From assembly GCF_900182955.1 (NCBI RefSeq), contig NZ_FXUL01000003.1, forward strand, positions 186,001 to 250,000: a stretch of DNA of 64,000 bases, read 5' to 3'. This DNA is from Noviherbaspirillum suwonense. GTDB lineage: Bacteria; Pseudomonadota; Gammaproteobacteria; Burkholderiales; Burkholderiaceae_D. The notes under the pieces were generated by a model. That model had not been told where the DNA came from. It searched no databases and saw only the letters and a list, made by a program, of their open reading frames with translations. Shown here piece after piece: positions 1 through 10,648 of the stretch (positions are counted from its first letter, which is position 1; each line of letters opens with the position of its first letter). Made by a program: the position numbers and the translations under genes.

Positions 1-1254
1 TACCTGCCGTCGCCTGTGGACATTCCACCGGTCGGCGGCCTGGACGAGAACGACGAGCCAACCACCCGCCGTGCAGAAGACGACGAAAAGTTTGCCGCGC
101 TCGCGTTCAAGATCATGACCGACCCGTTCGTTGGCCAGCTGATCTTCTTCCGCGTCTACTCGGGCATGATCAAGTCGGGCGACACCGTGTTCAATCCGGT
201 CAAGAACAAGAAGGAACGTCTTGGCCGTATTCTGCAGATGCACGCAAACCAGCGTGAAGAGATCAAGGAAGTCCGCGCCGGCGATATCGCCGCTGCTGTC
301 GGCCTGAAGGATGCGACCACCGGCGAGACCCTGTGCGATCCGACCGCGGTCATCACCCTGGAGCGCATGGTGTTCCCTGAGCCCGTGATCTCGCAGGCTG
401 TCGAGCCCAAGACCAAGGCCGACCAGGAAAAAATGGGCCTGGCGCTGAATCGCCTGGCACAGGAAGATCCGTCGTTCCGCGTCAAGACCGACGAAGAATC
501 CGGCCAGACCATCATCGGCGGCATGGGCGAGCTTCACCTCGAGATCATCGTCGACCGTATGCGTCGCGAGTTCAACGTCGAAGCCACCGTCGGCAAGCCG
601 CAAGTGGCTTACCGCGAGACCATCCGCAAGTCGGTCTCCGATGTCGAAGGCAAGTTCGTCAAGCAGTCCGGCGGTCGCGGCCAGTACGGCCACGCTGTCG
701 TGACGATCGAGCCGCAGGAACAGGGCAAGGGCTTCGAATTCATCGACGCGATCAAGGGCGGCGTGATTCCTCGCGAATACATCCCTGCAGTCGAGAAGGG
801 TGTCCGCGAAGCGCTGAACTCCGGCGTGCTGGCTGGTTATCCGGTCGTCGACGTCAAGGTGACGCTGACCTTCGGTTCCTACCATGACGTCGACTCGAAC
901 GAGAATGCGTTCCGCATGGCTGGTTCGATGGCATTCAAGGACGGCTGCCGCAAGGCCAGCCCGGTCATCCTCGAGCCGATGATGGCAGTGGAAGTCGAGA
1001 CGCCGGAAGACTACGCCGGTACCGTGATGGGCGACCTGTCGTCCCGCCGCGGCATGGTGCAGGGCATGGATGAAATCGCCGGCGGTGGCGGCAAGATCAT
1101 CAAGGCTGAAGTGCCGCTGTCCGAAATGTTTGGCTATTCGACCACGTTGCGTTCCGCAACCCAGGGTCGCGCAACCTACACGATGGAATTCAAGCACTAC
1201 GCTGAAGCGCCGAAGAACGTGATCGAAGCAATCGTCAGCGCCAAGAGCAAGTAA
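1..1254 (+). CDS. fusA: Elongation factor G, 3' part (truncated by window edge)
   Basis: EF-G is the GTPase that drives translocation of tRNA and mRNA on the ribosome. The frame is already open at base 1 and reads [11 protein letters not shown], so the real start and the P-loop of the G domain lie upstream of the window. The 417 residues present cover the end of the G domain and domains II to V. The family is about 700 residues, so roughly 280 N-terminal residues are missing. A GTG at base 16 could pass for a start but lies inside the conserved protein. The gene sits 77 bases before tuf, the standard str-operon order. Confidence 0.98.
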   Translation, partial: YLPSPVDIPPVGGLDENDEPTTRRAEDDEKFAALAFKIMTDPFVGQLIFFRVYSGMIKSGDTVFNPVKNKKERLGRILQMHANQREEIKEVRAGDIAAAVGLKDATTGETLCDPTAVITLERMVFPEPVISQAVEPKTKADQEKMGLALNRLAQEDPSFRVKTDEESGQTIIGGMGELHLEIIVDRMRREFNVEATVGKPQVAYRETIRKSVSDVEGKFVKQSGGRGQYGHAVVTIEPQEQGKGFEFIDAIKGGVIPREYIPAVEKGVREALNSGVLAGYPVVDVKVTLTFGSYHDVDSNENAFRMAGSMAFKDGCRKASPVILEPMMAVEVETPEDYAGTVMGDLSSRRGMVQGMDEIAGGGGKIIKAEVPLSEMFGYSTTLRSATQGRATYTMEFKHYAEAPKNVIEAIVSAKSK

Positions 1255-1263
1255 TTCCCGCAC

Positions 1264-1293
1264 GCCGGCCCTGGCATTCAGGGCCGGCATTTT
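1264..1293 (+). terminator. Hairpin with short T-run between fusA and tuf
   Basis: A perfect 10-bp stem (GCCGGCCCTG at 1264-1273, complement at 1279-1288) with a 5-base loop is followed by ATTTT. It looks like a weak intrinsic terminator or attenuator. It would let tuf be partly uncoupled from fusA or protect the 3' end of the upstream message. Confidence 0.6.
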
Positions 1294-1331
1294 GCAGTCA
1301 AAGACATCGTTCTTTTTGAAGGAAGAATCAA

Positions 1332-2522
<1,191 letters not shown>

Positions 2523-2555
2523 TTGCAGTAGACACACTTATCTGACTCATCATTA

Positions 2556-2590
2556 CCGCGGACGGACAGCCGTCCGCGGCTCGCTCTTTT
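2556..2590 (+). terminator. Strong hairpin between tuf and rpsJ
   Basis: CCGCGGACGG at 2556-2565 pairs perfectly with 2570-2579 across a 4-base loop; a TTTT tract follows at 2587-2590. The stem is very stable but the T-run is short and set back by 7 bases. Partial termination or 3'-end protection of the tuf message is more likely than a full stop, because rpsJ follows 14 bases later with no obvious promoter of its own. Confidence 0.55.
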
Positions 2591-2603
2591 AAGGAAGAAT
2601 CAC

Positions 2604-2933
2604 ATGTCGACCCCAGTTACCAAGCTGAACCAGAAAATCCGCATCCGCCTGAAGGCATTCGACTATCGCCTGATCGACCAATCCGCTCAGGAAATCGTCG
2701 AGACCGCCAAGCGCACCGGCGCCGTAGTCAAGGGCCCGGTTCCCCTGCCGACCCGTATCGAACGCTTCGACATCCTGCGTTCGCCGCACGTCAACAAGAC
2801 CTCGCGCGACCAGTTCGAGATCCGTACCCACCAGCGCCTGATGGACATCGTCGATCCGACCGACAAGACTGTCGACGCGCTGATGAAGCTCGACCTGCCT
2901 GCCGGCGTCGACGTAGAAATCAAGCTGCAGTAA
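2604..2933 (+). CDS. rpsJ: 30S ribosomal protein S10 (NusE)
   Basis: S10 is a head protein of the 30S subunit and doubles as NusE in antitermination. The protein is 109 residues against about 103 in most bacteria. The canonical start ([18 protein letters not shown]) is preceded here by about eight extra residues, MSTPVTKL. The upstream ATG is chosen because a good AAGGAAG site sits just before it and no alternative start exists at the conserved position. A terminator and promoter separate it from rplC, so it behaves as the last gene of the str operon rather than the first of S10. Confidence 0.97.
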   Translation: MSTPVTKLNQKIRIRLKAFDYRLIDQSAQEIVETAKRTGAVVKGPVPLPTRIERFDILRSPHVNKTSRDQFEIRTHQRLMDIVDPTDKTVDALMKLDLPAGVDVEIKLQ

Positions 2934-2973
2934 GGTTTTTGTCTCGCGGGGCTTTGACTTCATCAACTTTCTG

Positions 2974-3002
2974 TTGTATGGGGCAAAGTCCCGCGTTATA
3001 AT
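2974..3002 (+). promoter_or_regulatory. Sigma-70 promoter for the rplC operon
   Basis: TTGTAT (2974-2979) and TATAAT (2997-3002) are separated by exactly 17 bases, a close match to the housekeeping consensus. Transcription would start near 3009 and give a leader of about 90 bases before rplC. The -35 lies in the loop of an 11-bp inverted repeat (2946-2956 with 2984-2994, one G-T pair), which may be an operator or an RNA structure of the upstream message. Confidence 0.7.
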
Positions 3003-3003
3003 T

Positions 3004-3035
3004 GCCGGCTTAGTTTAAGGCCGGCTTTGTTTTTT
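3004..3035 (+). terminator. Intrinsic terminator after rpsJ, overlapping the rplC start site
   Basis: GCCGGC (3004-3009) pairs with GCCGGC (3020-3025), extended by one T-G and one T-A pair, and is followed by TTTGTTTTTT. A transcript arriving from rpsJ contains both arms and can terminate. A transcript starting near 3009 from the promoter just upstream lacks most of the first arm and should escape. Confidence 0.6.
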
Positions 3036-3100
3036 GCAGAGCCGGTAGTCAAGTAGCACAACATCAGCCCCGCCCAATCGCAGGCGGGAATGGAGAAAAA

Positions 3101-3769
3101 ATGAACCAAGATCAAGGCCAAGGCCTGGTTGGTCGCAAGGTTGGCATGATGCGCATCTTCACGGATGACGGGAGCTCGATCCCTGTTACCGTGCTGGACG
3201 TGTCCAACAACCGCGTGACTCAAATCAAAACGCCCGAGACGGACGGTTATACCGCCGTTCAGGTCGCATTCGGTCAGCGTCGCGCTTCGCGTGTGAACAA
3301 GGCAGCCGCCGGTCACTACGCAAAAGCAGGCGTCGAAGCTGGCACCGTACTTAAGGAATTCCGTATCAGCGCAGAGCGCGTCGCCGAACTCAAGGTCGGT
3401 GATGTCGTTCCCCTGAGCCTGTTCGAAGTTGGTCAGAAAGTGGACGTGCAGGGCACCTCCATCGGTAAGGGTTACGCCGGTACCATCAAGCGTCACAACT
3501 TCGCATCGGGTCGCGCATCCCACGGTAACTCGCGTTCGCACAACGTGCCGGGTTCCATCGGTATGGCGCAGGATCCGGGTCGTGTTTTCCCGGGTAAGCG
3601 CATGACCGGTCACATGGGTGACGTCACCGTGACGACCCAGAACCTCGAAATCGCACGTATCGATGCCGAGCGCCAGCTGCTGCTGGTCAAGGGCGCTGTG
3701 CCTGGTGCCAAGAATGGCCAGGTAGTAGTGTTCCCGGCGATCAAAGTCAAAGCAAAGAAGGGAGCATAA
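3101..3769 (+). CDS. rplC: 50S ribosomal protein L3
   Basis: L3 is an early-assembly protein that binds 23S rRNA near the peptidyl transferase centre. At 222 residues it has normal proteobacterial length. The start [17 protein letters not shown] and the central loop with [17 protein letters not shown] are diagnostic. The ATG follows a GGAG site in a leader of about 90 bases downstream of its own promoter. It opens the S10-type run and is 3 bases from rplD. Confidence 0.99.
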   Translation: MNQDQGQGLVGRKVGMMRIFTDDGSSIPVTVLDVSNNRVTQIKTPETDGYTAVQVAFGQRRASRVNKAAAGHYAKAGVEAGTVLKEFRISAERVAELKVGDVVPLSLFEVGQKVDVQGTSIGKGYAGTIKRHNFASGRASHGNSRSHNVPGSIGMAQDPGRVFPGKRMTGHMGDVTVTTQNLEIARIDAERQLLLVKGAVPGAKNGQVVVFPAIKVKAKKGA

Positions 3770-3772
3770 GCG

Positions 3773-4393
3773 ATGGAACTCAAGCTCCTGAATGACCAGG
3801 GCCAGGCTGCATCGAACGTTGCTGCGCCGGATACCATTTTCGGTCGCGACTACAACGAAGCGCTGATCCATCAGATCGTGGTGGCCTACCAGGCCAATGC
3901 CCGTAGCGGCAACCGCAAGCAGAAGGACAGGGAAGAAGTTCATCACACGACCAAGAAGCCATGGCGCCAAAAAGGTACGGGCCGCGCCCGCGCCGGTATG
4001 TCGTCGTCGCCACTGTGGCGTGGAGGCGGTCGGATTTTCCCGAATTCGCCTGATGAAAACTTCACCCAGAAGGTCAACAAGAAGATGTATCGCGCAGGTA
4101 TCTGCTCGATCCTGTCGCAGCTGGCCCGTGAAGACCGTTTGTCCATTATTGAAGACCTGTCGGTCGATGCGCCCAAGACCAAGCTGCTGGCGCAGAAACT
4201 GAAGGGCATGGGGCTGGACTCCGTGCTGGTGATCACTGACAACCTTGATGAAAACCTGTTGCTGGCTTCGCGCAACCTGCCGCACGTGCTGGTTTGCGAG
4301 CCGCGCCATGCCGATCCGGTATCGCTGGTTCACTACAAGAAGATCCTGATCACCAAGGCTGCACTGGCCAAGATTGAGGAGATGCTGGCATGA
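3773..4393 (+). CDS. rplD: 50S ribosomal protein L4
   Basis: L4 lines the peptide exit tunnel and in enterobacteria represses its own operon. The 206 residues include the extended loop [25 protein letters not shown] typical of the family (only its ends are diagnostic: [12 protein letters not shown] and SPLWRGGG). The E. coli-type S10 leader that L4 binds would sit before rpsJ; here the operon starts at rplC, so whether L4 autoregulates is unclear. The stop overlaps the rplW start as ATGA. Confidence 0.99.
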   Translation: MELKLLNDQGQAASNVAAPDTIFGRDYNEALIHQIVVAYQANARSGNRKQKDREEVHHTTKKPWRQKGTGRARAGMSSSPLWRGGGRIFPNSPDENFTQKVNKKMYRAGICSILSQLAREDRLSIIEDLSVDAPKTKLLAQKLKGMGLDSVLVITDNLDENLLLASRNLPHVLVCEPRHADPVSLVHYKKILITKAALAKIEEMLA

Positions 4394-4704
4394 ACAACGT
4401 GAAACATAGCGAAGAGCGCCTGATGAAAGTGCTGCTGGCTCCGGTGATTTCGGAGAAAGCCACCTTCGTCGCAGAGAAGAACGAGCAAGTCGTCTTCCTG
4501 GTCGCGCCGGATGCCAACAAGCTCGAGATCAAGGCTGCGGTCGAGATGCTGTTCAAGGTCCAGGTTGAGTCGGTCCAGGTCGCAAACCGCGAAGGCAAGC
4601 AAAAGCGTTCGGGCCGTTTCACTGGCCGTCGCAACCACACCCGTCGCGCATTTGTCTGCCTGAAGCCCGGTCAGGAAATCAATTTCACCGAGGAGGCTAA
4701 ATAA
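4390..4704 (+). CDS. rplW: 50S ribosomal protein L23
   Basis: L23 sits at the tunnel exit and is the docking site for trigger factor and SRP. At 104 residues it is normal length, with the conserved KHSEERL and [10 protein letters not shown] near the N-terminus and the basic [12 protein letters not shown] loop. It starts inside the rplD stop (ATGA) and its own stop overlaps the rplB start (TAATG), so the three genes are translationally coupled. Confidence 0.98.
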   Translation: MNNVKHSEERLMKVLLAPVISEKATFVAEKNEQVVFLVAPDANKLEIKAAVEMLFKVQVESVQVANREGKQKRSGRFTGRRNHTRRAFVCLKPGQEINFTEEAK

Positions 4705-5531
4705 TGGCTCTCGTTAAAATGAAACCAACCTCGCCGGCACGGCGCGGTATGGTCAAGGTTGTGACGCCCGACCTGTACAAGGGTCGTCCGTTTGCAGCCC
4801 TGATCGAAAAGAAGTCCAAGACTGCCGGTCGTAACAACAACGGTCACATCACCACCCGTCATATCGGTGGTGGTCACAAGCAGCACTATCGCGTGGTTGA
4901 TTTCCGTCGCAACAAGGACGGCATCCCGGCGAAAGTCGAGCGCGTTGAATACGACCCGAACCGCAGCGCGCACATTGCACTGCTGTGCTACGCGGACGGC
5001 GAGCGCAAGTACATCATCGCCAGCAAGGGCATGTCCGTTGGCGACAGCGTGATGAATGGCTCGGAAGCGCCGATCAAGTCGGGCAACTGCCTGCCTCTGC
5101 GCAATATCCCGGTCGGCACCACGATGCACTGCGTCGAAATGCTGCCAGGTAAGGGCGCCCAGATGGCCCGTACCGCCGGCGCCGGCGTCGTGCTGATGGC
5201 ACGCGAAGGCACTTACGCCCAGGTCCGCCTGCGCTCCGGTGAAGTCCGTCGCGTGCACATCGAGTGCCGCGCAACGATCGGTGAAGTCGGCAACGGCGAG
5301 CACAACCTGCGCAAGATCGGCAAGGCCGGTGCAATGCGCTGGCGCGGTGTCCGCCCAACGGTCCGTGGTGTGGTTATGAACCCGGTCGATCACCCGCACG
5401 GTGGTGGTGAAGGCAAGACGGCAGCTGGTCGTCATCCGGTATCGCCATGGGGTCAACAGACCAAGGGCAAGAAGACGCGTCGCAACAAGCGCACGACTTC
5501 GATGATCGTCTCTCGCCGCGGCAAGAAATAA
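4704..5531 (+). CDS. rplB: 50S ribosomal protein L2
   Basis: L2 is needed for subunit joining and peptidyl transferase activity. The 275 residues include the N-terminal [15 protein letters not shown] and the conserved C-terminal [13 protein letters not shown], whose histidine is implicated in activity. The ATG overlaps the rplW stop by one base, with AGGAGG just upstream inside rplW. Confidence 0.99.
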   Translation: MALVKMKPTSPARRGMVKVVTPDLYKGRPFAALIEKKSKTAGRNNNGHITTRHIGGGHKQHYRVVDFRRNKDGIPAKVERVEYDPNRSAHIALLCYADGERKYIIASKGMSVGDSVMNGSEAPIKSGNCLPLRNIPVGTTMHCVEMLPGKGAQMARTAGAGVVLMAREGTYAQVRLRSGEVRRVHIECRATIGEVGNGEHNLRKIGKAGAMRWRGVRPTVRGVVMNPVDHPHGGGEGKTAAGRHPVSPWGQQTKGKKTRRNKRTTSMIVSRRGKK

Positions 5532-5540
5532 GGAATAACC

Positions 5541-5816
5541 ATGACACGTTCATTGAAAAAAGGGCCGTTTTGCGACGCCCACCTGGTGAAAAAGGTCGAA
5601 ACAGCCCAGGCGACCAAGGACAAGAAGCCTATCAAGACCTGGTCCCGTCGTTCGACCATCATGCCGGACTTCATCGGCCTGACTATCGCAGTGCATAACG
5701 GCCGCCAGCACGTGCCCGTGTATGTCTCCGAAAACATGGTTGGCCACAAGCTCGGCGAATTTGCGGTAACCCGCACGTTCAAAGGCCATGCGGCTGACAA
5801 GAAGGCGAAGAAATAG
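5541..5816 (+). CDS. rpsS: 30S ribosomal protein S19
   Basis: S19 is a head protein that contacts S13 and A-site tRNA. The 91 residues start [12 protein letters not shown] and contain the conserved [15 protein letters not shown] and [13 protein letters not shown] blocks. An AAGGAATA site precedes the ATG. The next gene starts 8 bases after the stop. Confidence 0.99.
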   Translation: MTRSLKKGPFCDAHLVKKVETAQATKDKKPIKTWSRRSTIMPDFIGLTIAVHNGRQHVPVYVSENMVGHKLGEFAVTRTFKGHAADKKAKK

Positions 5817-5823
5817 GTCCGAT

Positions 5824-6153
5824 ATGGAAACTAAAGCTATCCTCCGTGGCGTGCGCCTGTCGGCCCAAAAAGGCCGTCTCGTCGCCGACCTGATCCGGGG
5901 CAAAAAAGTTGATCAAGCGTTGAACATCCTGCAATTCAGCCCTAAAAAAGGTGCTGTCATCATCAAGAAGGTTCTGGAGTCCGCAATTGCGAACGCCGAG
6001 CACAATGATGGCGCGGATATCGACGAGCTGAAAGTCACCACCATTTACGTCGAGAAGGCCGCTGTACTCAAGCGCTTCACCGCACGTGCAAAAGGTCGTG
6101 GCGATCGTATCTCTAAACAATCCTGTCACATATTCGTGACTGTCGGCAACTAA
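5824..6153 (+). CDS. rplV: 50S ribosomal protein L22
   Basis: L22 lines the exit tunnel; its beta-hairpin tip is a macrolide resistance hot spot. The start is placed at [18 protein letters not shown], giving 109 residues, the normal length; a longer in-frame start at 5788 would lie inside rpsS and adds arginine-rich non-family sequence. The hairpin region [20 protein letters not shown] is intact. Confidence 0.98.
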   Translation: METKAILRGVRLSAQKGRLVADLIRGKKVDQALNILQFSPKKGAVIIKKVLESAIANAEHNDGADIDELKVTTIYVEKAAVLKRFTARAKGRGDRISKQSCHIFVTVGN

Positions 6154-6162
6154 GGAGTCACG

Positions 6163-6996
6163 ATGGGACAGAAGATACATCCTACCGGTTTCCGTCTTTC
6201 GGTTACCCGCAACTGGGGCTCGCGCTGGTTCGCCAGCAGCAGCAACTTCGCCAGCATGCTGTCCGAAGACCTGAAGGTGCGTGCTTACCTGAAGAAGAAA
6301 CTGAAGAGCGCATCGGTTGGCCGCGTGGTCATCGAGCGTCCGGCCAAGAATGCGCGGATCACGATTTTCAGCTCGCGTCCTGGCGTCGTCATCGGCAAGA
6401 AGGGTGAAGACATCGAGGTGCTGAAAGCAGCGCTGACCAAGATGATGGGCGTGCCCGTGCACGTCAACATCGAGGAAATCCGCAAGCCGGAAACCGATGC
6501 ACAGCTGATCGCCGACTCGATCGCGCAGCAGCTCGAAAAGCGCATCATGTTCCGCCGCGCAATGAAGCGCGCGATGCAGAATGCAATGCGTCTTGGCGCC
6601 CAGGGCATCAAGATCATGTCGTCCGGTCGTCTGAACGGCATCGAGATTGCCCGTACCGAATGGTATCGCGAAGGCCGTGTGCCACTGCACACACTGCGCG
6701 CTGACATCGACTATGGCACCAGCGAAGCGGAAACCACCTACGGCATCATCGGCATCAAGGTCTGGGTCTACAAGGGCGATCGTCTCGCAAGCGGCGAAGC
6801 CCCGACCATCGACGTGCCGTCCGATGATGACAAGAAGCGTCGCCCACCGCGCCGCGATGATGGCAAGCCAGGCACCGGACGTCCTCCGGCCCGCAGCCGC
6901 CGTCCCGAAGGTCAAGCTGCAGCGCCGTCCGCTCCAGGCGCGCCTGGCGCACCGGGTGCTGCCAAGCGTGTGCGCGCTACCAAGCCAGGAGAATAA
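6163..6996 (+). CDS. rpsC: 30S ribosomal protein S3 with long C-terminal tail
   Basis: S3 forms part of the mRNA entry helicase site. The core starts [22 protein letters not shown] and contains the KH-domain signature [12 protein letters not shown]. The protein is 277 residues, about 45 longer than E. coli S3. The extra sequence is a low-complexity tail from about residue 215, rich in Arg, Pro, Gly and Ala, with PGAPGAPGA near the end. Similar tails occur in other Burkholderiales; the function is unknown. An AAGGAG site lies before the ATG and rplP starts 3 bases after the stop. Confidence 0.99.
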   Translation: MGQKIHPTGFRLSVTRNWGSRWFASSSNFASMLSEDLKVRAYLKKKLKSASVGRVVIERPAKNARITIFSSRPGVVIGKKGEDIEVLKAALTKMMGVPVHVNIEEIRKPETDAQLIADSIAQQLEKRIMFRRAMKRAMQNAMRLGAQGIKIMSSGRLNGIEIARTEWYREGRVPLHTLRADIDYGTSEAETTYGIIGIKVWVYKGDRLASGEAPTIDVPSDDDKKRRPPRRDDGKPGTGRPPARSRRPEGQAAAPSAPGAPGAPGAAKRVRATKPGE

Positions 6997-6999
6997 AAC

Positions 7000-7419
7000 A
7001 TGCTGCAACCAGCACGCAGAAAATATCGTAAAGAGCAGAAAGGCCGCAACAAGGGCATTTCTCACGATCGCGGCACCGCGGTGTCGTTCGGCGAATTCGG
7101 CCTGAAGGCCGTTGGCCGTGGCCGTATCACCGCGCGCCAGATCGAGGCAGCACGTCGTGCCATGACCCGTCACATCAAGCGTGGCGGCCGGATCTGGATC
7201 CGTATCTTCCCGGACAAGCCGATTTCGAACAAGCCGGCCGAAGTCCGTATGGGTAACGGTAAAGGTAATCCGGAATACTACGTCGCCGAAATCCAGCCAG
7301 GCAAAGTCCTGTACGAGATGGATGGTGTCGATGAAACCCTGGCGCGCGAGGCATTCCGCCTTGCCGCAGCCAAACTGCCGCTGCTGACTACGTTCGTCGT
7401 CCGCCAGGTCGGCCAATAA
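7000..7419 (+). CDS. rplP: 50S ribosomal protein L16
   Basis: L16 organises the A site of the large subunit. The 139 residues start [19 protein letters not shown] and include [18 protein letters not shown] and the [14 protein letters not shown] block. RBS and spacing are standard. It lies between rpsC and rpmC as in nearly all bacteria. Confidence 0.99.
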   Translation: MLQPARRKYRKEQKGRNKGISHDRGTAVSFGEFGLKAVGRGRITARQIEAARRAMTRHIKRGGRIWIRIFPDKPISNKPAEVRMGNGKGNPEYYVAEIQPGKVLYEMDGVDETLAREAFRLAAAKLPLLTTFVVRQVGQ

Positions 7420-7431
7420 TAGGAGCGAAAC

Positions 7432-7626
7432 ATGAAAGCATCTGAACTCCTCGGCAAGGATCAGGCTGCCCTGAACAAGGAGCTGACCGACCTGCTGAAG
7501 GCGCAATTCAGCCTGCGCATGCAAATCGCAACGCAGCAGCTGAACAACACTTCGCAGCTGAAGAAAGTGCGTCGCGACATTGCCCGTGTCAAGACTGTAC
7601 TGAACCAGAAGGAAGCGACCAAATGA
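7432..7626 (+). CDS. rpmC: 50S ribosomal protein L29
   Basis: L29 is a small helical protein near the tunnel exit that helps dock SRP and trigger factor. The 64 residues start [20 protein letters not shown] and show the family pattern [25 protein letters not shown] (quoted in part: [21 protein letters not shown]). Its stop overlaps the rpsQ start as ATGA. Confidence 0.98.
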   Translation: MKASELLGKDQAALNKELTDLLKAQFSLRMQIATQQLNNTSQLKKVRRDIARVKTVLNQKEATK

Positions 7627-7895
7627 CTGAGCAAGTAAAAGAAACGTCCAAGCGGACCCTGGTCGGCGAAGTCGTCTCCGACAAGATGGACAAAAGCGTC
7701 ACCGTCCTGATCAAGCGCCAGATGAAACACCCGCTGTACGGCAAGATCATCGAGCGCTCGAAGAAATATCATGCGCACGATGAATCGAACCAGGTCAAAG
7801 CTGGTGACGTCGTCGAGATCCAGGAAGGTCGTCCCATCTCGAAGACCAAGTCGTGGACCGTCACCCGCGTGGTACAGGCAGCGCAAATCGTGTAA
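7623..7895 (+). CDS. rpsQ: 30S ribosomal protein S17
   Basis: S17 is a primary 16S rRNA-binding protein of the body of the 30S subunit. The 90 residues contain the OB-fold core [18 protein letters not shown] and the block [16 protein letters not shown]. It is the last gene of the S10-type run; 233 bases separate it from rplN, which opens the spc run. Confidence 0.98.
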   Translation: MTEQVKETSKRTLVGEVVSDKMDKSVTVLIKRQMKHPLYGKIIERSKKYHAHDESNQVKAGDVVEIQEGRPISKTKSWTVTRVVQAAQIV

Positions 7896-7902
7896 TTGGG
7901 TA

Positions 7903-7971
7903 TTGCAGGTACAGTGATTATCTGCCATACTCCTTGGCTTCCTCGAGCAAATGATTTTCCGGCTCGAGGGA
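7903..7971 (+). promoter_or_regulatory. Possible promoter and leader hairpin before rplN (spc run)
   Basis: The 233 bases between rpsQ and rplN have no gene. They hold a modest promoter candidate, TTGCAG (7903-7908), 17 bases, CATACT (7926-7931), followed by a hairpin with CCTCGAGC (7941-7948) pairing with GCTCGAGG (7962-7969), extended by one T-G and one T-A pair. The rest, up to a GGGAAAG site before rplN, shows no clear element. The unusual length for this operon suggests a separate promoter and leader. Confidence 0.35.
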
Positions 7972-8128
7972 ATCGCTGCCTGCAATTGGCAGTACCGAAC
8001 AGCAAGTAGTTTTGGAAATCGTCCACCTAATCGGCGCCCTTTTGCTTAAAGAGTGCTGACGGGACCAAGACTGACCGTGAAAGCCGCATTGTGCGGACGG
8101 AACGGGAAAAGTTGGGAAAGAAAATATC

Positions 8129-8497
8129 ATGATTCAAACTGAAAGCCGGCTCGAAGTAGCCGACAACACCGGCGCGCGCGAAGTTTTGTGCATCAAGGTC
8201 CTGGGTGGTTCGAAGCGTCGCTATGCCAGCATCGGCGACATCATCAAGGTGACCGTCAAGGAAGCCACGCCACGCGGCCGCGTCAAAAAGGGTGAAATTT
8301 ACAATGCAGTCGTCGTTCGCACCGCCAAAGGCGTGCGTCGTCCAGATGGCTCGTTGGTAAAGTTCGACGGCAATGCTGCGGTATTGCTGAATGCAAAGCT
8401 GGAGCCGATTGGTACGCGTATTTTTGGACCGGTTACACGTGAGCTGCGCACTGAGCGCTTCATGAAAATCGTCTCCCTCGCACCAGAAGTTCTGTAA
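8129..8497 (+). CDS. rplN: 50S ribosomal protein L14
   Basis: L14 forms an intersubunit bridge and is the binding site of the silencing factor RsfS. The 122 residues start [19 protein letters not shown] and match the family throughout. It opens the spc-type run rplN-rplX-rplE-rpsN-rpsH-rplF-rplR-rpsE-rpmD-rplO-secY after a long leader. Confidence 0.99.
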   Translation: MIQTESRLEVADNTGAREVLCIKVLGGSKRRYASIGDIIKVTVKEATPRGRVKKGEIYNAVVVRTAKGVRRPDGSLVKFDGNAAVLLNAKLEPIGTRIFGPVTRELRTERFMKIVSLAPEVL

Positions 8498-8506
8498 GGA
8501 GTCGAC

Positions 8507-8821
8507 ATGAGCAACATTCGAAAAGGCGACGAAGTCATCGTCCTGACTGGTAAAGACAAAGGCAAGCGCGGCACCGTCGCGCAGCGCGTCAGCGCAGATT
8601 ACGTCGTTGTGGAAGGCGTAAACGTTGCCAAGAAGGCGACCAAGCCGAACCCGATGGCGGGTACCACTGGCGGCATCGTCGACAAGCTGATGCCAATTCA
8701 CGTGTCCAACGTTGCGTTGTTCAACGCAGCATCGGGCAAGGCAGATCGCGTGGGCTCTAAAGTGGTGGACGGCAAGAAAGTCCGCGCTTACAAGTCCAAT
8801 GGCGAAGTCGTTAAGGCGTAA
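8507..8821 (+). CDS. rplX: 50S ribosomal protein L24
   Basis: L24 initiates 50S assembly. The 104 residues start [20 protein letters not shown], the KOW motif. It follows rplN by 9 bases with a GGAG site in the gap. In E. coli the S8 repressor binds the mRNA near the rplX/rplE junction; I see no convincing copy of that helix here. Confidence 0.98.
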   Translation: MSNIRKGDEVIVLTGKDKGKRGTVAQRVSADYVVVEGVNVAKKATKPNPMAGTTGGIVDKLMPIHVSNVALFNAASGKADRVGSKVVDGKKVRAYKSNGEVVKA

Positions 8822-8826
8822 AGATC

Positions 8827-9366
8827 ATGGCACGTTTCCAACAGCAGTATAAAGAGAAAGTCGTTGGCGAGCTGACCGAGAAATTCGGTTACAAGTCGCC
8901 GATGGAAGTGCCGCGTTTGCTGAAGATCACCCTGAACATGGGTCTGTCCGAAGCCGTGGCTGACAAGAAGATCATCGAGCACGCCGTAGGCGACCTGACC
9001 AAGATCGCAGGCCAGAAGCCGGTGATCACCAAGGCTCGCAAGGCTATCGCAGGTTTCAAGATCCGCGAAGGCTATCCGATCGGTTGCATGGTGACCCTGC
9101 GTGGCGCCCGCATGTACGAATTCCTGGATCGCCTGATCACTGTTGCGCTGCCCCGCGTGCGTGACTTCCGTGGCGTGTCCGGTCGTGCATTCGACGGCCG
9201 CGGCAACTACAACATCGGTGTGAAAGAGCAGATCATTTTCCCCGAGATCGAGTACGACAAGATTGATGCGTTGCGTGGCATGAACATCAGTATCACCACA
9301 ACCGCGAAGACCGACGACGAAGCAAAAGCGCTTCTCGCCGCATTTAAATTCCCGTTCAGAAACTGA
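8827..9366 (+). CDS. rplE: 50S ribosomal protein L5
   Basis: L5 binds 5S rRNA and contacts P-site tRNA. The 179 residues contain the conserved [15 protein letters not shown], the block [20 protein letters not shown] and [19 protein letters not shown] in order. Five bases separate it from rplX. Confidence 0.99.
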   Translation: MARFQQQYKEKVVGELTEKFGYKSPMEVPRLLKITLNMGLSEAVADKKIIEHAVGDLTKIAGQKPVITKARKAIAGFKIREGYPIGCMVTLRGARMYEFLDRLITVALPRVRDFRGVSGRAFDGRGNYNIGVKEQIIFPEIEYDKIDALRGMNISITTTAKTDDEAKALLAAFKFPFRN

Positions 9367-9373
9367 GGTTGCC

Positions 9374-9679
9374 ATGGCAAAACTCTCACTGATTAACCGT
9401 GAAAAGAAGCGTGCCGACCTGGTGCAGAAATACGCAGGCAAGCGCGCTGAATTGAAGGCAATCATTGACGACCAATCGAAGTCGGAAGAAGAGCGCTACG
9501 AAGCGCGCCTGAAACTCCAGGCGCTGCCACGTAACTCGGCTCCGACCCGCCAACGTAATCGTTGTGCACTCACCGGTCGTCCCCGTGGCACCTTCCGGAA
9601 GTTCGGGCTTGCCCGCACGAAGGTCCGTGAAATCGCCATGCGTGGCGAGATCCCGGGCATGACCAAAGCCAGCTGGTAA
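9374..9679 (+). CDS. rpsN: 30S ribosomal protein S14, zinc-free type
   Basis: S14 is a head protein of the 30S subunit. The 101-residue long form has a single cysteine ([11 protein letters not shown]), so it lacks the CXXC pairs of the zinc-binding short form. The C-terminus [21 protein letters not shown] is conserved (quoted ends: [19 protein letters not shown]). It is normal for proteobacteria. Confidence 0.98.
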   Translation: MAKLSLINREKKRADLVQKYAGKRAELKAIIDDQSKSEEERYEARLKLQALPRNSAPTRQRNRCALTGRPRGTFRKFGLARTKVREIAMRGEIPGMTKASW

Positions 9680-9693
9680 TAGGAGAAGAAGCA

Positions 9694-10089
9694 ATGAGCA
9701 TGAGCGATCCTATCGCCGATATGCTGACCCGTATCCGCAATGCGCAAGGTGTCAAGAAGACCACGGTTGCAATGCCGTCGTCCAAAGTCAAGGTTGCTAT
9801 TGCCAACGTCCTGAAGGACGAGGGTTACATTGAGGATTTTGCTGTCGCGGAAGCGGACGGCAAGGCAGAATTGAAAATCGGTTTGAAATATTACGCAGGC
9901 GCCCCTGTTATCGAGCGTCTGCAGCGGGTTTCCCGCCCTGGTCTGCGTATTTACAAAGGCAAGGACGATATTCCTAGTGTTATGAACGGCCTCGGCGTGG
10001 CGATCGTGTCGACCCCGCAGGGCGTCATGACCGACCGCAAAGCGCGCGCAACCGGTGTCGGTGGCGAAATCATTTGCTACGTGGCCTAA
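9694..10089 (+). CDS. rpsH: 30S ribosomal protein S8
   Basis: S8 binds 16S helix 21 and in E. coli represses the spc operon. The 131 residues start [18 protein letters not shown]; the first ATG is preferred over the second (two codons later) because an AGGAG site is correctly spaced from it. The C-terminal signature [14 protein letters not shown] is intact. Confidence 0.98.
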   Translation: MSMSDPIADMLTRIRNAQGVKKTTVAMPSSKVKVAIANVLKDEGYIEDFAVAEADGKAELKIGLKYYAGAPVIERLQRVSRPGLRIYKGKDDIPSVMNGLGVAIVSTPQGVMTDRKARATGVGGEIICYVA

Positions 10090-10099
10090 GGAGAGAAAC

Positions 10100-10636
10100 A
10101 TGTCTCGTGTAGGTAAAATGCCGATCACACTGCCAGCCGGCGCGGAAGCGACCATCGCGGCAGACCAGATCACCGTCAAGGGCCCACTGGGCAGCCTGAC
10201 GCAGGCGATCAACGGCGACTTGGTTAAAGTCACCAACGACAATGGCACGCTGACGTTCGAAGCGGCCAACGACAGCCGCGAAGCCAATGCCATGTTCGGC
10301 ACGCTGCGCGCACTGGTCAACAACATGGTTACCGGCGTCACCAAGGGTTTCGAGCGCAAGCTGACCCTGGTCGGCGTTGGCTACCGTGCTGCACTTCAGG
10401 GCAACAGCCTGAACCTGTCGCTGGGCTTCTCGCATCCGGTAGTGCATGCGATGCCGGAAGGCGTCACCGCCACGGTGCCGACCCAGACAGAAATCGTGAT
10501 CAAGGGCGCTGACAAGCAGCGCGTTGGTCAGGTTGCTGCCGAAGTCCGCGCCTACCGTCCTCCCGAGCCTTACAAAGGCAAGGGCGTTCGCTACGCTGAA
10601 GAGCGCGTAGTGATTAAAGAAACGAAGAAGAAGTAA
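10100..10636 (+). CDS. rplF: 50S ribosomal protein L6
   Basis: L6 lies near the sarcin-ricin loop and the factor-binding site. The start is placed at [14 protein letters not shown], which has an AAGGAGAG site, giving 178 residues, the family length; a longer in-frame start at 10055 lies inside rpsH and is rejected. The C-terminal [14 protein letters not shown] motif is the family signature. Confidence 0.98.
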   Translation: MSRVGKMPITLPAGAEATIAADQITVKGPLGSLTQAINGDLVKVTNDNGTLTFEAANDSREANAMFGTLRALVNNMVTGVTKGFERKLTLVGVGYRAALQGNSLNLSLGFSHPVVHAMPEGVTATVPTQTEIVIKGADKQRVGQVAAEVRAYRPPEPYKGKGVRYAEERVVIKETKKK

Positions 10637-10648
10637 CAGGGGCTGACG

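Noticed and set aside
2996-4333. Long antisense open frame over rplC-rplD
   Set aside because: It is a codon-bias shadow of conserved ribosomal genes on the plus strand, with no start signal or family resemblance. The same applies to other long antisense frames, for example 5779-7524, 19393-21261 and 25326-28226.
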